The notes: generated by a model from the letters alone, not told the origin. Shown: positions 14,515 through 23,245, counted from the first letter of the stretch. The stretch is 34,196 nt of DNA from Mycoplasmatota bacterium (GCA_030636545.1 DAOVWR010000002.1:1-34196); one strand, 5' to 3'. Numbers and translations are program-made.

Positions 14515-15786
14515 ATGGTATTACAAATTATGAGTAGTGAAGCTTCAACAACTTATGAAGCTTTATTAATTTTAGCATTTATCTTAATCTTGGGATTATT
14601 TGCTGGTAGATGGTTTGAGAAAATTAAACTTCCTCACATCACAGGTTATATTACTATGGGAGTGGTACTAGGAATAGTTTTAGTATTACTTGGATTAGGA
14701 GATTTAATACATAATCTTGAAGTTATTTCAAGTGTTGCATTAGGTTTTATTGCTTACGGTATTGGGACTGAATTGAGATTCAACAAACTGAAGAAGAGCG
14801 GTAAAGAAATAGTTGTTATAACATTTATACAAGCTGTTACTGCCGCAGTTTTTACAATATTTGGATTACTAGTTATTGGAATTTCTTTACCAATAGCTTT
14901 AGTGCTTGGTGCAATTGCTACAGCTACAGCACCAGCTCCAATTATGTTATTAACTAGAAAATATCGAGCTAGAGGACCACTAACTGATACATTGTTACCA
15001 CTTGTTGGAATGGATGATGCAGTAGGTATTGTATTATTTGGTGTTTTACTTTCAGTGGCTATGTCAATTAAAGATGGTATAGGATTATCTATATCAGAAA
15101 TGCTAGTTGGTCCATCACTTGAATTATTAAGTTCATTAGTAGTTGGAGTTGTTGTAGGACTGGTAGTATCTAAAGTTATTAATTTTGTAAAAAGTAGAGA
15201 CTCTCAAAAAGAAGAAGTTTTCCTCGTAACAGCAATATTTGCAGTATTTGTTACAGTTGCACTTGCTAATATGGGATTACATATAGGTGGTTTCCAAATT
15301 CATTTATCACCAATTTTAACTCCAATGATTATGGGTGTTACAATTACAAATAGTATTACAAAAGTAAGATCACATGATATGTCGATTGTTGTTGAGAAAT
15401 TTACTAATCCAATTATGATTGCTTTCTTCACACTAGCCGGAGCAGAACTGATTGTTGCCTTCTCAGGAAATGAAGGAATTAATTATTTCTATATCGCAGG
15501 AATTACAGCAATGTACATTACTGTTAGAGCATTTGGTAAAATATCTGGAGCATACTTAGGTGCGAGATTAATGCATTCACACACTAATGTAAGAAAATAT
15601 TTAGGAATTTGTTTATTACCTCAAGCCGGAGTTGCATTAGGAATGGCTTATCAAGCTAGAACTGACTTTGGAGAAGAAGGTATTACAATACTGATTGTTG
15701 TCTTAATCGCAACACTAGTATATGAGTTATTTGGTCCAATCGGAGTTAAATACTCATTATCTCAATCAAATGAAATAGATGTTTAA
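14515..15786 (+). CDS. CPA2-type cation/proton antiporter
   Basis: Intact integral membrane antiporter of 423 residues with 11 to 13 helices and no cytosolic TrkA domain. Core motifs are KLPHITGYITMGVVLG, IATATAPAPIMLLTRKYRARGPLTDTLLPLVGMDDAVGIVLFGVLLSV (D residues in the exchange site), then FTNPIMIAFFTLAGAEL and LGICLLPQAGVALGMAYQA. It probably exchanges Na+ or K+ for H+ at the cytoplasmic membrane. It is a clear paralogue of the broken gene just upstream, with the same motif order, but has its own promoter after a terminator. The box before the ATG is weak (AAGAAGATG), and a second ATG at 14530 is possible. Ion choice cannot be told from sequence. Confidence 0.88.
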   Translation: MVLQIMSSEASTTYEALLILAFILILGLFAGRWFEKIKLPHITGYITMGVVLGIVLVLLGLGDLIHNLEVISSVALGFIAYGIGTELRFNKLKKSGKEIVVITFIQAVTAAVFTIFGLLVIGISLPIALVLGAIATATAPAPIMLLTRKYRARGPLTDTLLPLVGMDDAVGIVLFGVLLSVAMSIKDGIGLSISEMLVGPSLELLSSLVVGVVVGLVVSKVINFVKSRDSQKEEVFLVTAIFAVFVTVALANMGLHIGGFQIHLSPILTPMIMGVTITNSITKVRSHDMSIVVEKFTNPIMIAFFTLAGAELIVAFSGNEGINYFYIAGITAMYITVRAFGKISGAYLGARLMHSHTNVRKYLGICLLPQAGVALGMAYQARTDFGEEGITILIVVLIATLVYELFGPIGVKYSLSQSNEIDV

Positions 15787-15788
15787 AT

Positions 15789-15820
15789 AAAAATCAGTGC
15801 AAATTTGCACTGATTTTTTT
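15789..15820. terminator. Bidirectional terminator between antiporter 2 and the peroxiredoxin
   Basis: A 30-base perfect palindrome centred on AAATTT (15789-15803 with 15804-15818), then T-run. It serves both convergent genes. Confidence 0.85.
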
Positions 15821-16256
15821 ATAATTCATTTAGTAATTTTTGTATGTGGGTTTTAGCACTTACTTTTCGGTACTCTTTTGTGATGCTACCTTCTTCATTT
15901 AAGATAAAGGTACTTCTCACAACACCGATGTGTTTTTTACCATATAACATTTTTTCTTTTAAAACATCAAATACTTTAACTAGTTTTTCTTCTGTATCAC
16001 TGAGTAGAAGTAAATTAAGTTCTTGTTTTAAGATGAAATTCTTATGAGATTTTACTGTATCTCTACTTACACCAATAATTTTGTATCCTTTTTCTTTAAA
16101 TTCACTTTGATACTTTGTAAAATCTTTTGCCTCAATTGTGCATCCTGATGTGTTATCTCTGGGATAAAAATAAAGGATAACTTTTTCGCCTTGGAAATCT
16201 CTTAAACAATATGTTTTATCATTACTTGCATTTAATATGATATCTAAATAATTCAT
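15819..16256 (-). CDS. bcp: Thioredoxin-dependent peroxiredoxin, BCP/PrxQ type
   Basis: Cytoplasmic peroxidase of 145 residues that reduces hydrogen peroxide and organic hydroperoxides. The peroxidatic cysteine is C39 in YFYPRDNTSGCTIEAKDF; BCP proteins normally have TPGCT-xE, here with S in place of P. No cysteine lies five residues later, where many BCPs keep the resolving one, so it may work as a 1-Cys enzyme or use C17. YGKKHIGVVRSTFIL holds the conserved arginine of the active site. Its ATG overlaps the TGA stop of yidD by the ATGA form, so the two genes are translationally coupled. It is shorter at the N-terminus than Bacillus BCP by several residues. Confidence 0.9.
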   Translation of the reverse strand: MNYLDIILNASNDKTYCLRDFQGEKVILYFYPRDNTSGCTIEAKDFTKYQSEFKEKGYKIIGVSRDTVKSHKNFILKQELNLLLLSDTEEKLVKVFDVLKEKMLYGKKHIGVVRSTFILNEEGSITKEYRKVSAKTHIQKLLNEL

Positions 16257-16489
16257 TCTTGTTCTTTCCTTTCTTTTCTAGTTTTTGGGACTGGATCAAA
16301 TCCGCCTTTTGATAATGGATTACATCTCAGTATTCTCCAAACACTTAGAAGTGAAGCATAAAAGAAGTTGTGTTTTACAAACGCTTCTCTTGAATAGGTG
16401 CTACAAGTAGGATGGTATCTACAAGTAGGGTTTGTATTTTGAGTTCTTTGCTTGTATAAATCAATCATTTTTACCATTAATTTTCTCAT
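16253..16489 (-). CDS. yidD: Membrane protein insertion efficiency factor YidD
   Basis: Small amphipathic protein of 78 residues. It carries the full family signature: CRYHPTCSTYSREAF with the two cysteines, then RILRCNPLSKGGFDPVP. YidD sits on the inner face of the membrane by an N-terminal helix and helps YidC/Sec insertion. A GTG 15 bases further upstream is in frame, but the GGAGGTG box lies right there, so the ATG that gives MRKLMVKMIDLY is the real start. It is the only gene of the window that ends in TGA; if that TGA were read through, only three more codons would follow before a TAG. It is normally linked to rnpA and yidC, but here to a peroxiredoxin. Confidence 0.92.
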   Translation of the reverse strand: MRKLMVKMIDLYKQRTQNTNPTCRYHPTCSTYSREAFVKHNFFYASLLSVWRILRCNPLSKGGFDPVPKTRKERKEQE

Positions 16490-16601
16490 TAGATACACCT
16501 CCACAGTTAGATTCTATCAAAAGCTGAACTATTCTTCAAGAAAAGTGACTTTTAATAGACAAATTAAAGATATTAACTTATAATTATTTTGTGGTGATTA
16601 T

Positions 16602-17537
16602 ATGATAGACAAGCTAAATATCGAAAAGTTTTATGATTACTTTGATGGGGTAGCTGATTTGCTTTATAGCAATTATAAGTTAAGTTATCTTGAAGGTATG
16701 AATGAAGCTTTTAATTTTCTACTAGACGATGAACTAGAAGGCGAGTATTCCCTCGAGGATACAGCTAAATTAAAAGAGTTAAAATTTATGATAGTTGATA
16801 TCTTTTTTGAGAAAGAAGAAATTCGAAAAAGTGTTCAATTAGGACTCTTAAAAGGATATAAACATGTCTTTGCAACTAATGCTTATCTAACTCCCGATAC
16901 GATTGGAATCTTTATTGGCTATCTTGTTGAGAAGTTATATAAGGATAATGATTTAACTAGCATATTTGATCCCCTTATTGGTAGTGGGAATCTTGTATTT
17001 ACTGTTTTAAATCACCTTAAAAAGACTGTTAAAGTATTTGGACTCGATGAAAATTTATTAAAATGTAAATTAGCACGAAATATAGCTGATTTACTAGAAC
17101 TTGAAAATGAAGTCTTTTTCCAAGATACGTTAACTTATTATGATCAAGGATTTAGTTTGATTGTAACGGATTTACCTATAAGTGAAGATGACGCTGAATA
17201 TTTTCCATATAAAGTGATTAATCATCATTTAGATAGCCTAAGTGATGGAAAATATTTCTTCGCACTAATTGAAAATGATTTCTTTGAAAAACAAGGAAGT
17301 GCTATTTTCAAACAAGAAATAGACAAGAAAGCACATATATTTGGATTAATAAAGTTAAATGAATCATTATTTAAGAATAATCCTAAGAGTATATTAATAT
17401 TAAGAAAGTTTGGAGAAAATATTAAAAAGCCAAAAAATTTCTTAATGGTTGATTTACCAAGTTTTAATGATTTAGATAACTTAAATAATACAATATCTCA
17501 AATTGATTTATGGTTTGAAAAGAGAGAGGATGAATAA
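16602..17537 (+). CDS. Class I SAM-dependent methyltransferase, YtxK-like
   Basis: Protein of 311 residues with an N6-adenine-methyltransferase-like fold. Motif I (SAM binding) is FDPLIGSGNLVFTVLNHL (about residues 127-144), and the acidic end of the next strand is GLDEN. The catalytic motif IV reads TDLPIS (about 186-191) where DNA methyltransferases have NPPY; the YtxK group has DLP-V-G-Y-Y in this position. YLTPDTIGIFIGYLVEKL before motif I is also shared with DNA methyltransferase-like proteins. The substrate is unknown. Its position directly before ackA (one base between the stop and the next ATG) is the known ytxK-ackA arrangement in Firmicutes, which supports the call. No restriction endonuclease is nearby, so it is not a typical restriction-modification enzyme. 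Confidence 0.85.
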   Translation: MIDKLNIEKFYDYFDGVADLLYSNYKLSYLEGMNEAFNFLLDDELEGEYSLEDTAKLKELKFMIVDIFFEKEEIRKSVQLGLLKGYKHVFATNAYLTPDTIGIFIGYLVEKLYKDNDLTSIFDPLIGSGNLVFTVLNHLKKTVKVFGLDENLLKCKLARNIADLLELENEVFFQDTLTYYDQGFSLIVTDLPISEDDAEYFPYKVINHHLDSLSDGKYFFALIENDFFEKQGSAIFKQEIDKKAHIFGLIKLNESLFKNNPKSILILRKFGENIKKPKNFLMVDLPSFNDLDNLNNTISQIDLWFEKREDE

Positions 17538-17538
17538 T

Positions 17539-18723
17539 ATGAAAATAATGGCAGTAAACGCAGGGAGCTCATCACTTAAATACCAGTTATTAGAAATGCC
17601 TAGTGAATTTGTGATTTCTAGCGGAGTTATTGAACGTATTGGAATTAAAGATTCAATTTTCTCAATTAAATATAATGGCAAAAAAGTTAAAGACACTTTA
17701 AATATTGAAACTCATAAAGATGCAGTAGATATGTTGCTAAGGAAACTTGGTGAATTAAAAATTGTAAATAGTTTAGATGAGATTGAAGCAATTGGACACC
17801 GTGTTGTTCACGGTGGTGAAAAATTTAAGGACTCAGTTATTATTACTCAGGAAGTAATAGATGCTATTGAAGAAGTAAGCGACTTAGCACCCTTGCATAA
17901 TCCTGCGAACTTAACTGGAATAAAGGCATTTTCTACTGCTTTACCAAATATTCCCACAGTTGCAGTATTTGATACAGCTTTCCATCAAACAATGGACCCT
18001 GTTGCTTATATGTATAGTGTACCTTATGAATGGTATACAAAATATGGTGTAAGAAAGTACGGATTCCATGGTACTAGTCATAAATATGTAAGTCAAAGAG
18101 CTGCAAAGATGTTAGGTAAAGATATTAAAGATACTAAGTTAATAATTTGTCACATTGGTAATGGAGCAAGTTTATGTGCTGTTGATGGAGGGAAAAGTAT
18201 TGATACCTCAATGGGATTCACACCGCTAGCAGGAATACCAATGGGAACTAGAAGTGGAGATATTGATCCAGCTATTGTCCAGTTTATTTCTGAAAAAGAA
18301 AAAAAATCACTAGATGAAGTAATTGATGATCTTAATAAAAAGTCGGGTTACTTAGGGTTAAGTGGTTTCTCAAGTGATTCAAGAGATTTATGGGACGCCG
18401 TAGCTAGTGGAGATAAAAAGAGTATTTTAGCAGTTCAAAAGCAAGCAAAGATAATTGCTGATTATATTGGAGCTTATTATTTAACTCTTGGAAGATGTGA
18501 CGCTATTTGTTTTACTGCTGGTATTGGTGAAAATGCCAGTGAAACTAGAAAGTTAGTTGTAGATAAAATAAAAGCTCTTGGAGTTGTCCTTGATAAAAAG
18601 AAAAACGCACATCAAAGCGAAGAAATGATTATATCTACAAAAAGATCAAGAATAAAAATATTAATGATTCCAACAAATGAAGAGGTAATGATTGCTAGAG
18701 ATACAGTAAGATTAATAACATAA
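17539..18723 (+). CDS. ackA: Acetate kinase
   Basis: Acetate kinase of 394 residues, the standard length, that makes ATP and acetate from acetyl phosphate in the cytoplasm. All family blocks are present: MKIMAVNAGSSSLKYQLLEM, GHRVVHGGE, PLHNPANLTGI, VFDTAFHQTM with the catalytic aspartate, KYGFHGTSHKYVSQRAA, CHIGNGASLCAVDGGKS, GIPMGTRSGDIDPAI, FTAGIGENASETR and the final IPTNEEVMIARDT. Upstream in-frame codons exist back to 17503, but these overlap the methyltransferase, and GAGAGAGGA (17522-17530) fits the ATG used. It follows the YtxK-like gene by one base. With pyruvate kinase in the same window it points to fermentative energy metabolism. The phosphotransacetylase gene is not seen. Confidence 0.97.
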   Translation: MKIMAVNAGSSSLKYQLLEMPSEFVISSGVIERIGIKDSIFSIKYNGKKVKDTLNIETHKDAVDMLLRKLGELKIVNSLDEIEAIGHRVVHGGEKFKDSVIITQEVIDAIEEVSDLAPLHNPANLTGIKAFSTALPNIPTVAVFDTAFHQTMDPVAYMYSVPYEWYTKYGVRKYGFHGTSHKYVSQRAAKMLGKDIKDTKLIICHIGNGASLCAVDGGKSIDTSMGFTPLAGIPMGTRSGDIDPAIVQFISEKEKKSLDEVIDDLNKKSGYLGLSGFSSDSRDLWDAVASGDKKSILAVQKQAKIIADYIGAYYLTLGRCDAICFTAGIGENASETRKLVVDKIKALGVVLDKKKNAHQSEEMIISTKRSRIKILMIPTNEEVMIARDTVRLIT

Positions 18724-18727
18724 TAAG

Positions 18728-18793
18728 AAAAAGACAGTTTTGATAAGTATTATACTTTTAGAGGAGGAATAATATGAAAAAAACTGTCTTTTT
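18728..18793 (+). promoter_or_regulatory. 14-bp inverted repeat enclosing the ribosome binding site and start codon
   Basis: A perfect 14-bp inverted repeat: AAAAAGACAGTTTT (18728-18741) and AAAACTGTCTTTTT (18780-18793). The 38-base interior holds the GAGGAGG box and ATG of the surface-protein gene; the right arm is codons 3-7. The right arm ends in a T-run, like an intrinsic terminator with a large loop. It may end ackA transcription unless a ribosome covers the right arm, or control translation. Function is inferred. Confidence 0.5.
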
Positions 18794-20054
18794 ATTATGT
18801 TTATTAATTTTTGCATTACCGATCAAACCAGTAAGTAGTTATGGAAACAACGAAACATATAGTTTTGATAACTATAATATTATCGTTTCAGACTACACGC
18901 AAAACGGAAACAAAGGGATTTCAATAGAGAAAACAGGAACTAATCCTTTTTATACGATTGTTGATAATGAAAATGAGTCTTACATTATTAACGGTGTAAT
19001 TAAAACAACTAATCACTTTATTATTTTCGGATGTATTCACATTACCGATAATGATACTTACTATGATTCCATGTTTCTAGTAATCGATCAACTTGGTAAC
19101 TTAGTAAGTAAATCAACTGTATATTCAGATGACTTTGATGATTTAGAAGAGATTGTAGGAGCTTATTATATTGACAATATCTTAATTCTGCATACAGTTA
19201 AATCTACTGATGACGGGATGGGATACCTATTTATTACTAATTATTTTACTTCATACGATTTATCTTATAACGAGATGGATACTATCGAAATTAGTACTGA
19301 AATTAAAAAAATAACTAGTAACGATAACTATATTTTGTTTAGTTATGAATATGATGATATCTATGAAGGGGCTATTAGAGATGATTTATCAATCTTATTA
19401 CCGACAGATATTATTGAAATGTCTAATAATCAAGTTTTTTATGATGAAGTAACGATAGAGTTTTTAAATAGTGCATTATTAAACAATGAAATAGTAAATA
19501 ACGGAGTTACAATCGCTTACCCTGGTAACTATAAACTTGTCTATAATAACTCAGAATATAACTTTATCGTTAAACCAACAATATCAGGAGTAACTGATAA
19601 TATGGTTTATAGTGAAGAATTATCTCCTAAAATTAGCGCAGGAAACATTATGTTAAATAATGATTTGTATATTTCAGAATCAGTAATATCAAATCCAGGG
19701 AACTATGAGTTAGCTATTATTGGTATTAACAACTATATTGAAAAGTTAAATTTTACGATCACAAGTAATATGGAAGGAATTATTAATAACCATACTTATC
19801 TTGATCCTGTTTTTATTACTTTCAATGGAGAAGGGTATCTCAATAACCAATTTGTAGAATCACCTATAGAGGTTTCAGATAGCGGGGAATACGTCTTAAA
19901 GATAATAGGAGAAAACAACTATTTAGAGACATATTACTTTCAAATTGATGAAACTATAGAAACGATGACTATAATAAGCTTTATTCAAAAGTTTGATATT
20001 TTTATCTTAGTTGCAGTACTTATAAGTGGCGGAATTATCTTAAAGAAAAAGTAA
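18774..20054 (+). CDS. Secreted, C-terminally membrane-anchored surface protein with Ig-like repeats
   Basis: Protein of 426 residues with no family that I recognise by name. It starts with a signal peptide (MKKTVFLLCLLIFALPIKPVSS, cut near residue 22) and ends with a membrane helix (about 402-420) followed by a basic KKK, so the body should face outside. The N-terminal 220 residues are rich in D, N, Y and I. After that come three repeats of about 60 residues, each closing with a beta-hairpin-like unit: PGNYKLVYNNSEYNFIV (from about 248), PGNYELAIIGINNYIEKLNF (about 307) and SGEYVLKIIGENNYLETYYF (about 369). These look like bacterial Ig-like domains. A very strong GAGGAGG box precedes the ATG. 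Its start lies inside a large inverted repeat, and a 19-bp hairpin ends it. Confidence 0.7.
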   Translation: MKKTVFLLCLLIFALPIKPVSSYGNNETYSFDNYNIIVSDYTQNGNKGISIEKTGTNPFYTIVDNENESYIINGVIKTTNHFIIFGCIHITDNDTYYDSMFLVIDQLGNLVSKSTVYSDDFDDLEEIVGAYYIDNILILHTVKSTDDGMGYLFITNYFTSYDLSYNEMDTIEISTEIKKITSNDNYILFSYEYDDIYEGAIRDDLSILLPTDIIEMSNNQVFYDEVTIEFLNSALLNNEIVNNGVTIAYPGNYKLVYNNSEYNFIVKPTISGVTDNMVYSEELSPKISAGNIMLNNDLYISESVISNPGNYELAIIGINNYIEKLNFTITSNMEGIINNHTYLDPVFITFNGEGYLNNQFVESPIEVSDSGEYVLKIIGENNYLETYYFQIDETIETMTIISFIQKFDIFILVAVLISGGIILKKK

Positions 20055-20079
20055 ATGAATATTTACTTTTTCTTTAAGA
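20038..20079 (+). terminator. Long hairpin terminator at the end of the surface-protein gene
   Basis: Perfect 19-bp stem (20038-20056 with 20061-20079) and loop GAAT. It includes the last codons and stop. The U-rich part lies inside the right arm and no separate U-tail follows, so it may also act as an RNA stabiliser. Confidence 0.65.
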
Positions 20080-20095
20080 GTATATCCCTAATATA

Positions 20096-20104
20096 TGGTA
20101 TAAT
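20096..20104 (+). promoter_or_regulatory. Extended -10 promoter of dnaE
   Basis: TGG then a perfect TATAAT (20099-20104), 21 bases before the start codon. No -35 match is visible, because the terminator stem occupies that position. Confidence 0.5.
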
Positions 20105-20124
20105 TTTCTTAAGGTGGTGATTGT

Positions 20125-22689
20125 ATGGATTTTGTTAATTTATTTATTGAAACGAATTATTCAATGAATGGCTCAAATATTAAAATTGAAGAATTGGTCC
20201 AAAAAGCTATAGCTAATAACTATACTTCTTTAGCAATCACTGATAAGCATATGTATGGGACAATTAAGTTTTATAAAACATGTCTTAGAAATAATATTAA
20301 ACCTATTTTAGGGTTAAACATAACTACTGAAGGAATTAATACTGAATCTAGAAATAATATATTGGTATATGCTAAAAATAGTGTTGGATATCAACATCTT
20401 ATCAAACTATCTAGTATTCAAAGCCTTAATAAACTAATTACTGTTAGTGAACTTAAAAAATATGGAAGCGGGCTTGTTGGGGCAGTAAATGTTGATAACA
20501 GTGAGTTGTTATCATATTTTAATGTTAATCAAACTAATGAATTAAATGAATCACTTAATTTGTTAAATAATCTAGTAGATGATATTTATTTTAGATTATC
20601 TGACAACGAAGAATTAAATGAACTATTAAATAAATCTCATAAACTAGTTGTTTTAGATTATGTTCATTATTTGGATGAAGAAGACTATATTATTTCTAAT
20701 ACCTTAGAGAAAATATTTTCAAAAGGATCCAATGACCTATTTTCTAATAATATGGGGAAACATTTTAAATCAAAAGAAGAAATTAGTAATTTATATGGGA
20801 AATATCCTCAAGCAATAAAAAACGCAAATTTAATAGCTGAAATGTGTAGTGTATCAATTTCCTTTGATAAAACACATCTTCCAACTTATAAAGTAAAACA
20901 AAATGTTAGTTCTAAGGACTATTTACACGCTTTAGTGTATAAAGGACTTGAAAAAAGATTACAAGGATTAAGAGTTAACAAGAAAGAATATTTAGATAGA
21001 ATAAAGTACGAATTAGAAGTAATTGATGATATGGGATATAATGATTACTTTCTAATTGTTTGGGATTTTGTTAAGTATGCAAAAAAGAATAAGTACTTAG
21101 TAGGGCCAGGACGAGGAAGTGCTGCGGCTAGTTTAGTATCATACTGCCTCGGCATTACAAGTGTTGATTCAATAAAATATGATTTAGTATTTGAAAGGTT
21201 CTTAAACCCAGAAAGAATAACATTGCCTGACATTGATATGGATTTACCTGATGATAAAAGAGATGATATTATTAAATATGTTAGAGATTTTTATGGAATT
21301 AACAAAGTAGCTAGTATTTGTACATTTGGAACGTTCTTAGCAAAATCTGCTATTAGAGATACTGCGAGAGTTTTAGAGGTTGATGGACTTTTACTTGAAG
21401 AAATAGTGAAACACGCCGATCAACACAAAAATATTAAAAGTATGCTAGAAGATTCTGAAGAGATTAAAAATATTATGGCTCGTGAGAAAAAGGCTGAAAA
21501 CCTCTTAACTATAGCCTCTAAGATAGAAGGTTTACACCGTCATGTGTCAACACATGCCGCTGGTATTATCATTACAAGTAATGATTTAACAAGTCATACA
21601 CCTATCCAAAGTGGACTATTAGATATGATGCAAACACAGTATGAAGCAAAAGATTTAGAAGACTTAGGGTTATTAAAAATAGATTTCTTAGGATTAAGAA
21701 ATCTAACAAGTATTGATAAAATAGTTACCCTTATCAATAAAACAGAGAATAAGAATATTGATATATATAAAACTCCAATGGATGATCAATTGACTTTTGA
21801 TTTATTAAAGAGAGTTGAAACAACAGGGATATTCCAGTTAGAATCTCAAGGAATGAGAAGTTTAATTGGAAAAATGCAAGTTAATAGTTTTGAAGATATT
21901 GTAACTATTTTAGCTTTATTCAGACCTGGTCCTATGGAAAACATACCTACATATTTAAAAAGAAGACAAAAACTTGAGAAAATAACATACCCACATAAGA
22001 TACTAGAAGATATTTTATCAAGTACAAACGGAATTATCATTTATCAAGAACAAATTATCAAGATAGCCAATCTTTTCGCAGGATACACATTAGGAGAAGC
22101 TGATGTTTTAAGAAGAGCGGTTAGTAAGAAACAACAGTCAGTGCTTGTCGAGGAGCGATCTAACTTTGTTAAAAAAGCTCTTATACTAGGCCACTCAGAA
22201 ACATCGTCAAATGAAATATATGACTATATTGTTAAATTTGCTAACTATGGATTTAATCGTGCTCATAGTGTCGCATATGGTATGGTTTCTTACTGGATGG
22301 CATATTTAAAAGCTAATTATCCTAAATACTTTATTTCAGTATTACTATCTAGTGTAATAGGTAGTGAAAACCAAATGCGTAATTATGTTTTTGAATCTCA
22401 TAAATTAGGAGTTAAAATCTTAGCTCCATCAGTTAATAAATCAAATGCCACATTTAATCCTGAAAATAAAAACTTAAGATATCCCTTATTAGGTATTAAA
22501 AATATAGGTATTAATACTGTTAAAACTATCCTTGAAGAAAGAAGTAAAGGAGAATTCAAGTCATACATTGATTTTATCAGAAGAACTAATTCATTTTTAA
22601 GTAGAAGGGTGATTGAGTCTTTAATAAGCGCTTCTGCACTTGATGACTTAGGTTTAACTACATGTACACTGTTTGAAAATCTTTTTTAA
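20125..22689 (+). CDS. dnaE: DNA polymerase III alpha subunit DnaE, main part (interrupted by TAA)
   Basis: Replicative polymerase alpha subunit, 854 residues up to an in-frame TAA. The PHP domain (1 to about 210) begins FVNLFIETNYSMNG, where the usual metal-binding H-x-H is lost, as in other Firmicutes DnaE1 proteins that have no PHP activity. The palm has GPGRGSAAASLVSYCLGIT from residue 327, the catalytic D369 and D371 in PDIDMDLPDDKRDD, and the third aspartate D520 in LKIDFLGLRNLT. FRPGPMENIP and FNRAHSVAYGMVSYWMAYLKANYP follow, then the helix-hairpin-helix region. An AAGGTGGTGAT box precedes the ATG. The stop at 22687-22689 falls in the linker before the OB fold, in a place where homologues continue; the same frame runs on for 151 codons. 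The polymerase core itself is complete. Confidence 0.93.
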   Translation: MDFVNLFIETNYSMNGSNIKIEELVQKAIANNYTSLAITDKHMYGTIKFYKTCLRNNIKPILGLNITTEGINTESRNNILVYAKNSVGYQHLIKLSSIQSLNKLITVSELKKYGSGLVGAVNVDNSELLSYFNVNQTNELNESLNLLNNLVDDIYFRLSDNEELNELLNKSHKLVVLDYVHYLDEEDYIISNTLEKIFSKGSNDLFSNNMGKHFKSKEEISNLYGKYPQAIKNANLIAEMCSVSISFDKTHLPTYKVKQNVSSKDYLHALVYKGLEKRLQGLRVNKKEYLDRIKYELEVIDDMGYNDYFLIVWDFVKYAKKNKYLVGPGRGSAAASLVSYCLGITSVDSIKYDLVFERFLNPERITLPDIDMDLPDDKRDDIIKYVRDFYGINKVASICTFGTFLAKSAIRDTARVLEVDGLLLEEIVKHADQHKNIKSMLEDSEEIKNIMAREKKAENLLTIASKIEGLHRHVSTHAAGIIITSNDLTSHTPIQSGLLDMMQTQYEAKDLEDLGLLKIDFLGLRNLTSIDKIVTLINKTENKNIDIYKTPMDDQLTFDLLKRVETTGIFQLESQGMRSLIGKMQVNSFEDIVTILALFRPGPMENIPTYLKRRQKLEKITYPHKILEDILSSTNGIIIYQEQIIKIANLFAGYTLGEADVLRRAVSKKQQSVLVEERSNFVKKALILGHSETSSNEIYDYIVKFANYGFNRAHSVAYGMVSYWMAYLKANYPKYFISVLLSSVIGSENQMRNYVFESHKLGVKILAPSVNKSNATFNPENKNLRYPLLGIKNIGINTVKTILEERSKGEFKSYIDFIRRTNSFLSRRVIESLISASALDDLGLTTCTLFENLF

Positions 22690-22749
22690 GTTATTTGCTT
22701 TACGCAGTACGGTAGCTTTATTTCTCAAGAAGAGTTTATTCTAAAGAAT

Positions 22750-23142
22750 TTGGAAGAATATCCTTTCTCGATACTAGAAGAAAATGAAAAGAAAGTATTA
22801 GGCTTTAATTTAGTAATGAATCCAATCTTAGAATACGATGGATATATAAAAAAACATAAACTATTTAAACCTACTACAATAACTAATGAACAAGTAGGGA
22901 GAGAAATTAGAGTTGTTGGTATTTTATCGTCTATTAGGAAAATTAAAACAAAAAAAGGTACTGACATGGCCTTTATTACCATTCAGGATGAGTATACTAA
23001 GCTTAGTGGTGTATTATTTACTACTACATTTGTAGAGTATTTTGATATGCTTGAGAGAAATGGCGTCTACTTATTCAAAGTAAAAGTTGAACAAAGAAAT
23101 AAAGAGTTGCAATTAGTGATTCAAAAGATTCATAAATTATAA
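22750..23142 (+). CDS. DnaE C-terminal OB-fold part (same frame after the TAA)
   Basis: In-frame remainder of dnaE. Coding-like sequence starts right after the TAA at 22690 (VICFTQYGSFISQEEF); the first possible start is the TTG at 22750, with no ribosome binding site. FSILEENEKKVLGFNLVMNPIL (to about residue 29) is the usual DnaE block just before the nucleic-acid-binding domain. GREIRVVGILSSIRKIKTKKGTDMAFITIQDEYTKLSGVLF is the OB fold that binds the single-stranded template. If not translated, the polymerase would lack this domain and would probably be less processive. If the TAA is suppressed or is a sequence error, the whole protein would be about 1,005 residues. I regard it as a disrupted end, not a separate gene. 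Confidence 0.75.
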   Translation: MEEYPFSILEENEKKVLGFNLVMNPILEYDGYIKKHKLFKPTTITNEQVGREIRVVGILSSIRKIKTKKGTDMAFITIQDEYTKLSGVLFTTTFVEYFDMLERNGVYLFKVKVEQRNKELQLVIQKIHKL

Positions 23143-23193
23143 GTATACAAAAGCGTATTCATTAGGAATGTATTATATATGTGTCTAAATATA

Positions 23194-23202
23194 TGATATA
23201 AT
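23194..23202 (+). promoter_or_regulatory. Extended -10 promoter of pyruvate kinase
   Basis: TGA then a perfect TATAAT (23197-23202), 44 bases before the start codon. The -35 position is a run of TATATA without a clear match. Confidence 0.55.
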
Positions 23203-23245
23203 TTATATAGTGTTAATCAATCAATATATGATAGGAGTGACAATT

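Noticed and set aside
16602..17537. Restriction-modification system
   Set aside because: The methyltransferase motif IV reads DLP, as in YtxK, it sits next to ackA, and there is no endonuclease nearby.
22681..22692. The T-run at the dnaE stop as a programmed frameshift site
   Set aside because: The coding sequence after the stop is in the same frame as before, so a frameshift would not rejoin the two parts.
23143..23193. Hairpin between dnaE and pyk as a terminator
   Set aside because: The ATTC/GGAAT pairing is short and no T-run follows.
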